Assembly (NCBI RefSeq): GCF_041296385.1
Contig: NC_091023.1
Coordinates: 21,852,924 to 21,916,923 of the forward strand
Source of the DNA: Aphelocoma coerulescens
Taxonomy: Eukaryota > Chordata > Aves > Passeriformes > Corvidae
Length of the DNA stretch: 64,000 bases
Direction of reading: 5' to 3'
The notes beneath the pieces are model-generated. The model did no database searches, was not told the origin of the DNA, and was given only the letters and a program-made list of their open reading frames with translations. The position numbers and the translations under genes are program-made. The first letter of the stretch is position 1. Every line of letters begins with the position of its first letter. This document shows positions 25,336 through 37,451 of the stretch, in pieces.

Positions 25336-26932
25336 AGGTAGCAGCATGACACCCACATCCTGCAATTTCCTTTTGGTGACTGAGACTTTTACTATATTAA
25401 TTATACTGAACTTTATTTCATGCATTTCAGGCATTAACTTATATTTTTAAAAACTCTTTGGGCTAAGATTACTTTCTGCTTTGTGTTGAATGAACAAATA
25501 TTGGCAACTGATAAAATCATCATTCTAACAATTGCTAGATATGAATGTGGTACATGAAGTCTTCTAAAATTGCAGATAAGTGTAATATCAGATTATTTTG
25601 TGTAGAAGATAACTACGCCACAAGGAAAAATTTTTTCTAGGCCTTCAAAACATAAAAGACATAAAAAGTGACAGGATTATTAGGGAGGAAGTTCCTTTAT
25701 TCTCTACTTGCCTTCTCTACTCTGTGTTTTTTGCTGGCTCCTCTTTTTCAGTGGTTAGGATGCTACAGAGGGACTAAGCTGCAGATTTACTTTCATGCCC
25801 CATCACAGACTTTTTGTGTGACCACAGGCACATGAGGCTGTGTTTCACCACAGAGAGAAGGCAAGTGAGCTGCACTCACTTTACTCTTCTTGAATTAGCC
25901 CAGCTTAGGAAAAATAGCCAGCCCTTCAGCATTATTGCACCCTTGCAGACAATGTATTTTTCTATGGATCTGGGATTTCTCAAGGATGTCTTCCACAGTT
26001 ATTTAAGCTGCAATAAACTGGGTCATTCTACACATTTAATTTTGAAATAATTTGCCTGTCCATTCTGAATACACAAAGGAAATCCCTGAAATGTGCTCAA
26101 ATGGAGCTAGTCTATTTGTTGTAAAGTGCTTGTGTTAGCCACTGATGAGTAATAGTAAGTTCAGCTTTAGTTCGCACCCTCTGAGAAACCAGGCAAACCA
26201 AATTAAAAGTAGCATCATACTCATATTCAAAGTTTTGCCAGCAGACAAAACATTGTTCAGGGCAACCCCTGAGTTACAACCCAAACTACATCTGCAGCAA
26301 AAGGGTTTTTTGAAGGTGTGTTCAAATGATCAATTAAATTACCATTAGTTGCAGAACTACCATTGTTTTCTATCTCTCAGCTAAACATGAGTAATTCAGG
26401 AGGCCAGTATCATTTGTGAGAAATTGAACACAGCCTTAATCAACTTGGGCTCCAGGTTCTCACCTGTATCACTTTATATGCCACAGTGTTTGTGAGCTGA
26501 CTGTGGTCTGTGTGTGCACATATAAAGTTCCTTGACACATCAAATTCCATATCAGTGCAGATAGTTCCTTAAGAGCAGCTTAACTTTTGCTATATTAAGA
26601 TAAATGGAAAGAGGGAAGGACTCTCCAAACCTTTATGTAATTATTTTCAACAAGACAAGTACATTTATATGATATACTTTGTAACACAATTATTTTTACA
26701 AATGAAGCATCTTTTAAGTGTGTCCATGGCATCTGAGTCAGCATCATTTATGGTGCAGGCATGGCCTGCACTTGCCTATTTGTCTGAGGATTATTTGCTG
26801 CTGTTACTTACCAGGTTTTATGTTCAGGTTATGACTGGAACGTGGTTTCCATTCAGAAATTTTATTTGAATACAAAGGGAATGACTTCAAGAATTTGAAA
26901 TTAATGAAGATTTTTTTTCTTTTCTTCTGCAG

Positions 26933-27038
26933 CTGGACCTCTCCTGACATTGGCTCAACATTGCAAAGGGAAGCAAATTCCAAAGCTGAACACAGACCTA
27001 AAGATAGGAAGGCTGTTGTACTTAGCTCTGAGGTTTAG
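26933..27038 (+). other. Weak exon-like segment behind strong 3' splice motif
   Basis: An uninterrupted pyrimidine tract (26911-26927) ending in CTGCAG at 26932 is a textbook acceptor. One frame stays open for 34 codons from 26934 (WTSPDIGSTLQREAN...) until TAG at 27036. No donor of quality and no polyadenylation signal follow within a few hundred bases. It could be a noncoding-RNA exon or a chance pyrimidine tract. Confidence 0.12.
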
Positions 27039-28689
27039 CCAGGAGGAAAACAAGAGAGCAGCTACTTCAGAAGATGTTTTACCTCTTCATTTAGACTTAA
27101 AAAAATCAGTGCTGAGATAGTTTCAGATGGGTAGCTTTGTTTGAATGCACTGAGATCTCCTGGATGCCGGGTGGACTCCAGAAGGAAAGTCCAAGTGCTC
27201 AGAGCAGCAGGTCAGGACACAGCCTGGGAGTAGCATGGATGAGGAGTTGTGTGAGAGACCTGCTGCACATCCAGCCAGGAAGAGCTTGGAGAACAAGCTC
27301 TTCAGCTACCAACCAAACACACCTTCTTAACACCAAATCCCACTGGCCTAGGTGAAAAAATGCAGGCTGACAAGCACACATAAAAACTTGTATGGCTTTT
27401 TGATTAGTTTGTTCCCTGTTGCTGTGCAGTTTTGTGCCAGACACGAGCCCAGTGAGAGCAGAAGACCCTGCCATGTTTGCAAATACTTGATAGTCAAACA
27501 GGAGCATGACATCAAGAGTCAAAATTTATCGCTTAAAAATACAGTTGTTTAACCAACAGAGTGGTTTCAGTTGCCCTGTTAGTATTTGGATTGTTGTAAT
27601 TTCCGCTAAGAATTTAGCAAGCAACATCAAAAGCTTTAGCTTGGGGAATTCCTAAGCAGGGATATGTTTAACACAATTACAGATGTATTTGTAGAAGATG
27701 CAGAACTAGCTGTAGGAACTGATAATTTAATTAGATTCTGGTTTTTGTGATTCATATGCCTAATATTCTGGGTACTATATTAAAAAAAAAATACAACAAT
27801 TTTTCATGGGGCATTGCTTTGTTCTGCTATACAAGCAAAGAGCTGATTACATGGAAGGCACAGCTTTGATTGGCTATAAAAATTAGGACCTCATTGTACT
27901 GTGAAATAGATTTCAAATGTAGCTAAAGAAAACAGGCTTCATATACATAAATACATAAAATCCCCAGGGAAATATTAACACCATATTTGGGAATGTCATG
28001 TTGAAACTCACAAACTCTATGAAGCCTTGAATACCGTTAGCTGATACAGGGGAAAAAATTGTTCTTCATAAACTATTTATAATACACATTTCTTAAAATG
28101 TTAACTCTCAGTTTTGCACCAGGATTTAATGCAACTGCTATGAGACTTTTAAGTAAAGTCTCCCTTGTATCTCTAGGCTACATACTGTGATCAGCAGAAG
28201 TGCTGGCTTTATCATTTTCATAGACCTGATGCAGCAGTAGTTCAGTGACAGTCAGTGAAATTACACCAGTGAAACTGAGAGAATCAGGCCCATGTTTATT
28301 AAGTAGAACAGAAATATTTCTTTTTGGGTTCAGGAGACTCTTAATACATGTCTGAATGTATATGATAGGCTGGGAAAACCAGTCTTCTCCTGGACTGACT
28401 GTATAATTTAAAATGCATATGCCCTGGGTATCTCAAAACCTTGTGTAAAACAAGTTTGCTCTATTTGTGGATACCATGAAGGTCAAAGGGATTTCATAGA
28501 CTTTTTTACCTTATTTAAGCAGTGCATCAGTGATCAAATTCTACTCATTGTTAAAACCCTGTAGTTACCTGCAACTAAGCAAAACCCTTAAAATTTACAA
28601 TAAATACAGTGTGTCATAAATCTGGGTAGGCAGAAATTTAAGACCTGAAGATCTAAGAAGAAAAGAATTCTTTGGCAGATGAGGCAATA

Positions 28690-28712
28690 TTTGTATAGAT
28701 TTTCTATACAAA
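28690..28712. repeat. 9-bp hairpin, 5-nt loop
   Basis: TTTGTATAG and CTATACAAA flank ATTTT. It is not followed by a T run and not near a gene end. Probably incidental. Confidence 0.7.
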
Positions 28713-30331
28713 GTCACAATCACTCCCCTTCCAAATGCCTCTAGAAAGCACAAAGAACGTTACACGTGATACCTACTGCAAATAGGTTCTAATATTTGTT
28801 CCAGTCTTTTAGAACCTCTTCCATCCAAATTGGTGCCCCTGCAGAACCCCAGCTGCTGGCTTTTGTGCTAGGGAAGAAAGGGAAGAGCAGCAGGTGAGCA
28901 GTAAAGCCACACATGGAGTGAATCGATTCGGCACTGGGAGGAAGCTGTCACGGGGATCCCGGAGCTGGGCTCCTCCTGCCACGGAATAATTCACTGTGCT
29001 GCAAACCTGCTACTCATGAGGAAGCAGAGAGGCCAGAGACACATCCCAAATGGACCCATTTCACAGGATTTCTCCTTTGAAAAGTGGCCATCAATGCTGC
29101 AGCTGGAGCCTGCCCAAGTCAAGATGGTTTCATGCTTCAGAAGAAGTGGACACAAAAGTGCAGTTTCAGAAGACAAGAACAGTATGATGAAGCTGCTCCT
29201 TACTGTCTGAGTGGCAGTATCAACTGAAAATAATTCTTCCAGAAAATGTCAGGATTTTTTGTTTTGTTAGAAAGTTCAGTGGGACTTAGTAGCTTTATGT
29301 GCATGATTAACCTGTCTTTGTTTTCAGTTTTCAGATTGTCTAAGTCTGAGAACTACAAGTTTATAAAATTTAAAACAGCAGAAGTACTTTGGCACTCAGA
29401 AAACATCAGCATCTAAAGCAGTTTGGCTTTTGTTTGTGTATGTTCTCATGCTTTGCTCCTCATCATGGTGGACAGACAACACTACCAGATTGCAGAGGTG
29501 GCATTTTTTTGATGCACAGGGCAGCCAATAATAAAAGAGGCAATGTAGGTATTGGGCATATGTGGATTTTTCCCAGTGCTCTTTGGCTGGTTCAGCTTCA
29601 CAGAATGATGATTTTCTACTTGCTTTTAAAAAGCCAGAATTATCATGAAGCTATTTAGCCATTAAATTTCCTCAGAACATATATGCATACACAGATAATA
29701 TAACAAGAAGACAATGAAGAGTGCAGCTTGATTCCTCATTTCTTTTGAACTGTTTCAAGTTCTCTTCTTGAAGGAAGACGTGTTTCTAATAGTTTCAGCT
29801 GGAATATAGAAAGCTAATGATGTACAGTTCTAATGTGCAAAACAGAGTCCTTATTACAAGGAGCCTTAGACAATAAACGTGTAATGAGTCCAGAAGTAAT
29901 TTCTCACTGAAAGCTGATGGTTCCAGAGTCCTTGACCCAAGTGTGAGATTTGTTTTGTCAAGATGGCCAAAGCCATCACAAGTACATAAATTGAAAAAGG
30001 GCAAAATGGTTATATCAAAACATTGAGAAAGCTATTCAGACTAATTAATGCAATCTACAGGAAGATCAGCCAAGGTTAGCACCAGATGTTCCTTGTCCCA
30101 CATGCCACAGCTTGATTGTATTGCAATTAATTCAGCTGAAAAGTCTCTGTGAGAACTGTTTTCAGCACAATTTCAAGCTTGGTTTCAAACACCAGAAATC
30201 ATTTCTGATTTCTTAAAACATCCTGGAAAAATGTGAGCCTCTGCAGTTAAAGCATGCTAAAAAGTACTTCTAAAAATCGCATTTAAAGAGCATTAAAGGA
30301 GTATTCTCAAAGTAGTTATGATTACCACCAG

Positions 30332-30357
30332 ACCTTTGGGGCTGGGAGCCCAAAGGT
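30332..30357. repeat. 9-bp hairpin, 8-nt loop
   Basis: ACCTTTGGG and CCCAAAGGT flank GCTGGGAG, and CT/AG could extend pairing across a one-base bulge. No neighbouring gene suggests a role. Confidence 0.7.
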
Positions 30358-31309
30358 ACAGCACAAAAGCTTAGGGCCTTATTCAGTAAACACTTGCCCT
30401 GGATCATACTCCAAGTTCAGAGGTACAACAGAATTTTGAACCAAGCCATTGTAGTATTTATCCAGTTCACCACCCAGAACATGAACAAACAAACAAAAAA
30501 AATAAAATCAATATTTCCCAAAGTATTTTACAGCTCATCCTCTATTATTTTATAGCATATCAGACCAAAGGCCTACTATATCCTTACTGGGAAGAAAGGT
30601 GCTTGTACTTTACTTAAGGTTTGGGGTCTGTTTAAAAATGACTTTAATGAAAGTCAGACACTCACAGGCATGAAGTTAAGAAATAAATAAAACAGAACAT
30701 ACCTTATCATAATATACCACTTTATGTTGTTGCAACATTTACAGACAGAAGACATTAAAATTGCACTTCCAAACCACTTTAAACCTAATTCTGGACAATA
30801 CAGGCCTGAGACAAAATGAGATGTGTTAAAATTTATGGCTCTGGTTTTCCCAAAATATTGACCACCCAAGTCTATATTTAACTTCAGGTAGAATTGTGTT
30901 CAGCATGCCTGAAAATTGGGCTCTAAATTAAAGTTTTTTTACCTGGGTAACATCCCTGTAAGTACCACCCACAAATTGTATAGTTTCTTCCCACAGGAAA
31001 ATTTTCTTCTGGATTATTTTAAGATGAAAGCACAGACCTGTGTCAGCCCTCTTACAGGCTGCATACTAATGCAAGGAGGAGAAGGAAGGATTTATTTGGA
31101 ATCTTCTAATTGACCTCAGTGGGATTGGGCCTGGACGCATTAAAACATTTATGAAAAGCAGTTTTAGAGCATGAAGAGTACCCAATCTAAAACTTGAATG
31201 TCTGGGTAATATTAAAAGTAATTTGTTTCAAAATTGCAGGCAGGGGAGGAGCAAGATCCTGGTTGCATTAAGGACTAAATTCCTTCAACTTTCTGTTGTC
31301 TTTTTGTCA

Positions 31310-31320
31310 TTTTTTTTTTT
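31310..31320 (+). repeat. T11 run
   Basis: Eleven T in unique sequence with no retrocopy features on either side. Confidence 0.75.
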
Positions 31321-33241
31321 GAAATGTTGCAGAGAACAAAGCTGTTGTTTTTCTTCAGGCTCTTCCTTCCTCAGCACTGACCCAAGTGTTAGTGACACTC
31401 CTTGCTTTCAACTAGATCCTGCATTATCCTGATTTTTACACTAATGTGCCAACATAACACAGCTCAATCCTTTCCCAGGAATGACGTAGGCAGTTGAAGG
31501 CATTAAAACAAATAGACCTCCAAAATTAATGTGTTTTCCAGGAAGTAAGCATGAGGGTATCCAAAGCCAGGGGGTACGTTCAGAACAGAGGAATTCAATT
31601 CCAGGGTGTCACGAAATGTTCTCCATCACTACAGCATGGCAGAAACCTGTGCTTAATGCTATGATAGATGCTCTAAATATGCCACTTACTCAGAGTTATT
31701 GGATATGGGAACATGCAAATCTACCAATAATGCTTTTGCTTTATGAAGGACACAGCTACCAGAGGAAACTGGCTCCTTAAGGGTTTAACAGGAGCTTTTC
31801 AGATGGTTCCTAGCCCAAACACAAGCTGCTGTTTGTGTATGATCTGTAACAAGTGCCTGCATGAAGCCACCTAGGGAAAGTGAAGCCAGTCAGCAATGGG
31901 AAACTCTGTGTTATGAGAGCAAACAGATTGGTAGGAAACATTTGTGCCCTTCCCTGTCCAGTACATCTTTTGTCCAGTGCCCAAATCACTGCCTTTTCCT
32001 GTTGTCCTTTACTATTTATTCCCAGAGCCTCCCCCAGTGAACGCTGACCATACACACACTGGCCTTTGAACACGTGGATGTTGTGTTGCATCTCTTCCAA
32101 GGAGGAGGAGCCATGTAGTCATCCCAGAGCTATAAAAGGCATAGTTTCAGTAAAAAAACATGGCAGCCCAGCTTTTGACTAGAAAAGATCTGCAAGAGCA
32201 CGTGATGCCAATGTTTATTTTCTCTCCTGCTCTCAGAGGGACATGAAAGAGTCACCTTACCAAGGGCTGTGAGTGTTCCCATCCAAAGGCTGTCCATGCT
32301 GGAAGTCAACGCCTCGCTGTTTCTCCCAGCCTCTCTCCAAAGCCCTCCCCTGCATACCTTTGGCCACCTGGAATTTTTTAGAAGTTGAGGTATCTAAGAT
32401 GTGGCATTTTGGAGTTGAAAAGCAAAACATTTTGATTTGAGAATTTGCTTTCGATGTCTCTTGAGAGGTGTGGTCTCAACGCTTTGTGCCCCTTTATTTA
32501 ATTTGTGCTTCCTGCTTGGGCTATGTCTTAGACAACTGCAGCCTGTTTCTCAGACAACTCAAATTTTAATCAAACACAACTACTTTCTTTTCCTGCTTGT
32601 TTTTCAGAAAAAAAAATAGATTTGTTGCAGGGCTACAAATTTTTAGGGAAGAAGCAAAATCTCTGCTAAGTTTACTTGGAGAACATTTTTCAAGTAGGCC
32701 TACTTTTTATTTTTTAAGGTCTATTCCTAGTGAGGAATCTTTGATGTAGTCAGCAAGACTTTTCTTCTGCCTAGAAGACCTATTGATATACAGCCAAATA
32801 GAGAGCAGAGAAAAAACCCACTCTTGTATGTCACCAGATTCTTAATCTATTTTATGAGCCTTAAACACTACAACTCTTTGCGCAGTAGAAATTTCAAAAG
32901 ATCCAGAAACTCCATTTTTATTCTCTTTCTGTGGCTTTTCTAAACCTGAAGTTATACATTTCATGAGTATTTTTAAACAGCACAAACCTTTTTAGGCTTG
33001 TTCTTACCTTCCTAATCAAGGAAGAAAGAAGAAATCCTGTGAATCAGATCCCACGTGCATAATCACACAACTCTACGAACTAAGCGCATCCATAAAAAGC
33101 ATTCAGCTCTAACATTGCTGTATAGGGAATGCTTAGACTTAAAAATTATGCTGTTTGGACTAGCAACTTTGAATACATGTTATGAGCAATCCATCTGCAC
33201 TAGTACTTTTTATTTTCTTTTTTTAACTTAAAGCAGGGGAC

Positions 33242-33946
33242 ATGAGAAACCTGACGGTGCCAACAATAAACCTGCTGATGACTTCACCTTTTGTAATTCT
33301 CATTCCCCTTTTTGTTTCACATTTCCATTATACTGATAAGCATACAGTTAAAATGTGTTTTTTAAAAATTGATGAATTTCCAGCCAGCAGGTTTAAAGTA
33401 GTAACCCCAACCAAGTTTATAATGATTTCACATTTGTTACCCTTTGTAGAGCCATGTTGGGAGTTGGGTAGGGTGAATTTTCTACTTACCTTGGGAGACT
33501 CATTTACAGTGGATTTGCCATCTTTATTTTGGGGTACAGAGTCCCATGCCACACTGGGGGCTGACCGCAGAGGTGAGGGCATGGTGGCCAGGGATGAGGG
33601 GTGTGGACATGATGGGGACATGGGGGAGCAAAAGGCTCCTGGCCATCCCAGAGGAAACTTTCATCTCCTCCCTGTTGCCTTCATGGTTAAGAGAGTGGGG
33701 ACTAACAAGGGAGGAGCTTCTCATTTGTTTCACCTCAGCCCTATTTACAGCCCAGCCTCAGCAGTTTCCAGAGACAGCAATGGGTTTCCTCAATTCATCT
33801 ATCATCCTGCCCAAAATCCCTTGTTTCTTTCCATCACACAAAAGCAATCTCTTTACATGTCAACCATCTCCAGTCAGGAATCTCATCTGGCAACAGGGAT
33901 CAGCTTCAGCCCTTTTCTCAACCACTCTCCAGTGTCTCCACCCTGA
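33242..33946 (+). other. Longest open frame (234 codons), probably not a gene
   Basis: An ATG-initiated frame of 234 codons, long for AT-rich noncoding DNA. The N-terminal 25 residues are hydrophobic (TVPTINLLMTSPFVILIPLF), a chance signal-like segment. Residues around 50-78 are simply the antisense of an old CR1 reverse-transcriptase fragment. The later part is Ser/Pro/His/Phe-rich, as expected from translating pyrimidine-rich DNA. There is no domain, no second supporting exon and no promoter evidence. The CR1 overlap argues against a conserved protein. A young or noncoding transcript cannot be excluded. Confidence 0.12.
33390..33475 (-). mobile_element. Old CR1-type LINE reverse-transcriptase fragment
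   Basis: The minus strand translates to NSQHGSTKGNKCEIIINLVG, closely following the conserved CR1 reverse-transcriptase stretch SQHGxTKGxxCxxxL. The same SQHGSTKG motif occurs in the CR1 copy at 621-1480. On the plus strand the clearest block is CCCTTTGTAGAGCCATGTTG (33441-33460). Similarity is lost within about 50 bases on each side, so this is a small, old remnant with no 3' tail. It runs antisense to, and inside, the longest open frame of the window. Confidence 0.62.
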
Positions 33947-34096
33947 GGTTTTTTCCCTCTCCCATTAGTCATCTAGGTTTCAAAGCACAGCTTTGAAGAT
34001 CTAGGTGAAGGCCCTTCTCCTTTTTTATTCCAATTTTGTTTCTATTTTGCATCTTCCTTCCAGTCCCATTTCACTGTGACAACAACATTTTCTTCC

Positions 34097-34110
34097 TTTT
34101 TTTTTTTTTT
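34097..34110 (+). repeat. T14 run
   Basis: Fourteen T after a pyrimidine-rich stretch and followed by AAGGC. Likely slippage-expanded. Confidence 0.78.
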
Positions 34111-34663
34111 AAGGCTTAATTATTCTTTTTCTGCATGTCCCTGGATCCTATCTCCAAATTATTGCTCCATGAACAACCCTCTAAATAGACACTGGGAAAT
34201 CACACAAGAGAGAGACACTTGGAATACTCCAACTGCAGGGAAAGGTTTGATCAGAGCTCACACTATTAGACACCAGAGAGCCCAGCTACACAGGCCCAGG
34301 AAACTCAGTTTCATTAGCTCTACTCATCATCCAACTACACATTTCACACTCTATCATCTCCTCTTATTTATCTATTTCCTCCTCAGATCTCGAGTGTTTC
34401 TCCCCTCTTTACTGGATCCTGAGGCATTTCCATTATACTTCTTTCCCCCTTCTATTACTTTAGCTCTGCTGTCTTTTTTCCCCACAGTGTTTTGCTCTGC
34501 ATTTAGAGCCAGAAGATCAGCAAGCGTGGACAGGATGCAATGATTCATCCCTCCAGCTCTCACCTCAACTGTATAGCTACAGCAGGGAAATGAGATGCCA
34601 TATCTAAGCTGTACCTGGGGAAGCAGATGTGCAGTGGAAGCAATAGGGCTAAAGCTACTGGGG

Positions 34664-34678
34664 AAAAAAAAAAAAAAA
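34664..34678 (+). repeat. A15 run
   Basis: Fifteen A, then GAAAGC. No retrocopy or target-site duplication is recognisable upstream. Confidence 0.78.
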
Positions 34679-36756
34679 GAAAGCTTGGCTTGGAAGTAAA
34701 TTTATTCACTTATCTGCAAAACAACATTTTTAGCAATATGGCACATTTGTTCTGTTTCAAGGTTTCGTGTCTTAGTTGCTTGATTAATTGTGCCGATTTC
34801 GTTTTGTGTTTCTTATTCATTTGTCTCCTTCTGGTTGTGGGGTTCTTTAGTCCTCAGTGCCTAAGTGAAATGTTTGGCACCAGGATGGGAGTGCTGTCTG
34901 GGAGGTTGATGCCATTTCCCACTCTATTCTGAAATGCTTGTTGAGCCCTTGCAGTGTTCCAAGTTGCAAACATAACTCCAGCGTGTTTTCCTCCATCGGC
35001 TCTGTTTTGTGGCCTGCAGTTACAAGGTTTATTTGTCTGGGTTAGAAGCAACAGGGACTTCATAATATACTGCATTTTTTAAATTCATTTGCAGAATTTC
35101 TTTATAAATTAAGGTTATCAAGTTGCTCTGATTTACGTGTGTTCAGCAATTTAGTCTCCTGGCAAATGAATAAGGACTTTACTTAAAACACTTTTCTAAA
35201 GATATTTTAGAATTTATTTTAGCCACGTCCATGAGTGGAGGTCAGGTCCTGATGAGCATGGATATGCCTTCTCCAGTGCTCCAGAGTGGGAAGTGCTTAC
35301 ACTGAGTGGTTTGAAACACAAGTGGTACAAGAAGGGGTGTCCGGATATTCCCTTCTGCTATTATATAAAATAAGACACCTTCCAGCAGGTTCTTTTTTAC
35401 CTCTTTTCCAAATATTGGGCTGAAAGTATTCCTAAGGAGGTGAGGAACAGCTGAGCTGGAATGCTTGGGCTGGGGCAGGCTGTAATGCATTTAGGACTGG
35501 CTGCCCCAGGGACAGCCATGCAATCTCAGTGTGCTCCTTCTTGCATCTTTCCAGGATGCCCAAGGGCTTGGACTGAGCCAGAGTTTCACTTCCCAAATTC
35601 TTCCCCAGTGGGGACATCCCTGGAGACCCCCTGAGGTGACTACAACTGTGCTGAGCTGGTTTGGGATCGTTTTTAGATAGGATTTAGGGAAGGCAACTGC
35701 AGGAACCCTGGAAGGGAGAAGCTGCTGTGCCATGGCTCTGCTGTCTGTCCCTGAAGAGGTTCATTTCTCTGTGCCTGATTTCTGTATCCCCATTTCACCT
35801 CAAAGGAGACTTCTTTCCTCTGCTTGGTCCACTTAAAAATGTCTGGTACAATGAATATGGAGAACTATAGTAGGAGCTTGATCTCAGATGGCACTATTTA
35901 ATTTCATTGTAATAATGGTAATAAATGTACTAAGCACAAACAATGTGCTCCATGTAGAAATAGATTTAATACATTTAACTGGATTTTGAAATTGGTTCTT
36001 GTGAATGGACACCCATTCTTGTTCAGATCACAAGAGGCATCTCAGATGGTACTTTGAAAGATGATAGAATACCTGTCATCTTGATACCAGGATAAAGTAG
36101 AAAAGGAACATTAGATTTCTACTCCAGGCCTGTGAAAAGAAATTTTTTTTTCAGATACTTGGATTTTATTTCATTATGTTTCCTTTTCTTCATTTAATTT
36201 AATAATATGTTTCAAATCTATTTATCCAAATGCATCTGTTTTATACTTGGGGAAATACAATCTGAAAAGAAAATGTAACTTTTTTCCAGTAAAGTTAAAA
36301 GAATGAAAGGCAACTAATTTTAACATATTGCCACTTAATGTCATCTTGTTTGCTGATAAAATACATGGTAAAGCATTTTCAGAAATCAATTCTTGAAACA
36401 AAACAGAGCTTTCCTGGCTAATGAATGGAGATGCATTTTTTTATTTATAGGACGTTCATCATTCTAATTCCTTTGTGTTTCACAAATATTAGTAAGTTGA
36501 TCCATGCAGCACTGAAAAGAAGGGAAGTCTGATTAGCTCCATGAGGCACAGAAATCACATGGTCTGCCCACACTTACCAAAAAGGTGCATGTAAACTATA
36601 ATTAGAATGAAAATAAAAAAGAAGTTACTTTTACTAGAATACTCAACCAGTAAAAAGCTCCCTCTGTCATTCAGTAATTCTAACCTGGAACATTAAACAT
36701 CCTCAGTCAACCAGGAGCATCTAACTAGATAAAAATGGTTCATTGGTTTGGTTTTT

Positions 36757-36770
36757 TATATATATATATA
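36757..36770 (+). repeat. (TA)7 microsatellite
   Basis: Seven TA units after a T run. A short dinucleotide repeat in unique DNA. Confidence 0.78.
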
Positions 36771-37440
36771 AATACATTCCTTTGACTTCTTTCCTTTTAT
36801 TTCCTGAGCCTTTACTTGATTCATAAGTTATATTTCCAAGCTTTTTCCTGCAGACATGAGGACTAGAGAAATTATTTTAAAATATCATTGAGATTTTCAT
36901 CAAAGTGCATACCTTGTGGAAGATGAGTTGCAAACAGCCTGCTAAAGGAGAGGAGGCCTGTTTGTGCTTCAGGGTGACCATACCTTGGGACTTGTACTGT
37001 TTTCAGGAGTTATCATATTGTCATGTGTTAACATTCCAATCAACAAATTAAGTTTTTTATTAGTCCCTTTATGTTGCCTAGGCCTTAAAAGGTCACTAAT
37101 TTTGTCTGTGCAAAGTGGTAGTACTGCCAGAATATCCATACCTAAGCTTGCAGAATTATTTTGGAAATAGAGAAATCCTGTGGTAATAGTAGTCAAATGT
37201 GACCACTGACAAAATGTAATGGGCAATCTCTGGACACATGTAAAAGTGCATCCTTTGAAGAGTTTTGCATTAGTTTATCTTTGCTCTAACAGAGTCATTA
37301 GGGATCTTAACAACCATTTGAAGGGTGAGGCCAAAAATGAGAAAATTCTGCATATCATTGCTGTTTTGAAAGAATACGGGGAAAATTCAGTGCAAAATGT
37401 TTTGCTGAATTCCACATTTCTTCCTCACAAATACAAGCAC

Positions 37441-37451
37441 TCTCTCTCTCT
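37441..37451 (+). repeat. (TC)n short tract
   Basis: Five and a half TC units. Short and low in information. Confidence 0.7.

Larger units (their letters stand above)
20342..26932. other. Unique DNA, no gene seen
   Basis: No supportable gene. Features are a T12 run with an acceptor-like end (23210-23229), an isolated CAG/GTAAGT donor string at 21678-21685, a TA-rich patch at 25060-25080 and an RFX-like motif at 25323-25335. Open frames up to 110 codons (23836-24168) are unrecognised. Confidence 0.5.
27039..33389. other. Unique DNA, no gene seen
   Basis: No supportable gene. Two short perfect hairpins occur (28690-28712 and 30332-30357), as well as a T11 run at 31310-31320. A small G+C-richer patch with several CpGs lies at 28905-28990. 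Open frames up to 107 codons are unrecognised. Confidence 0.5.
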
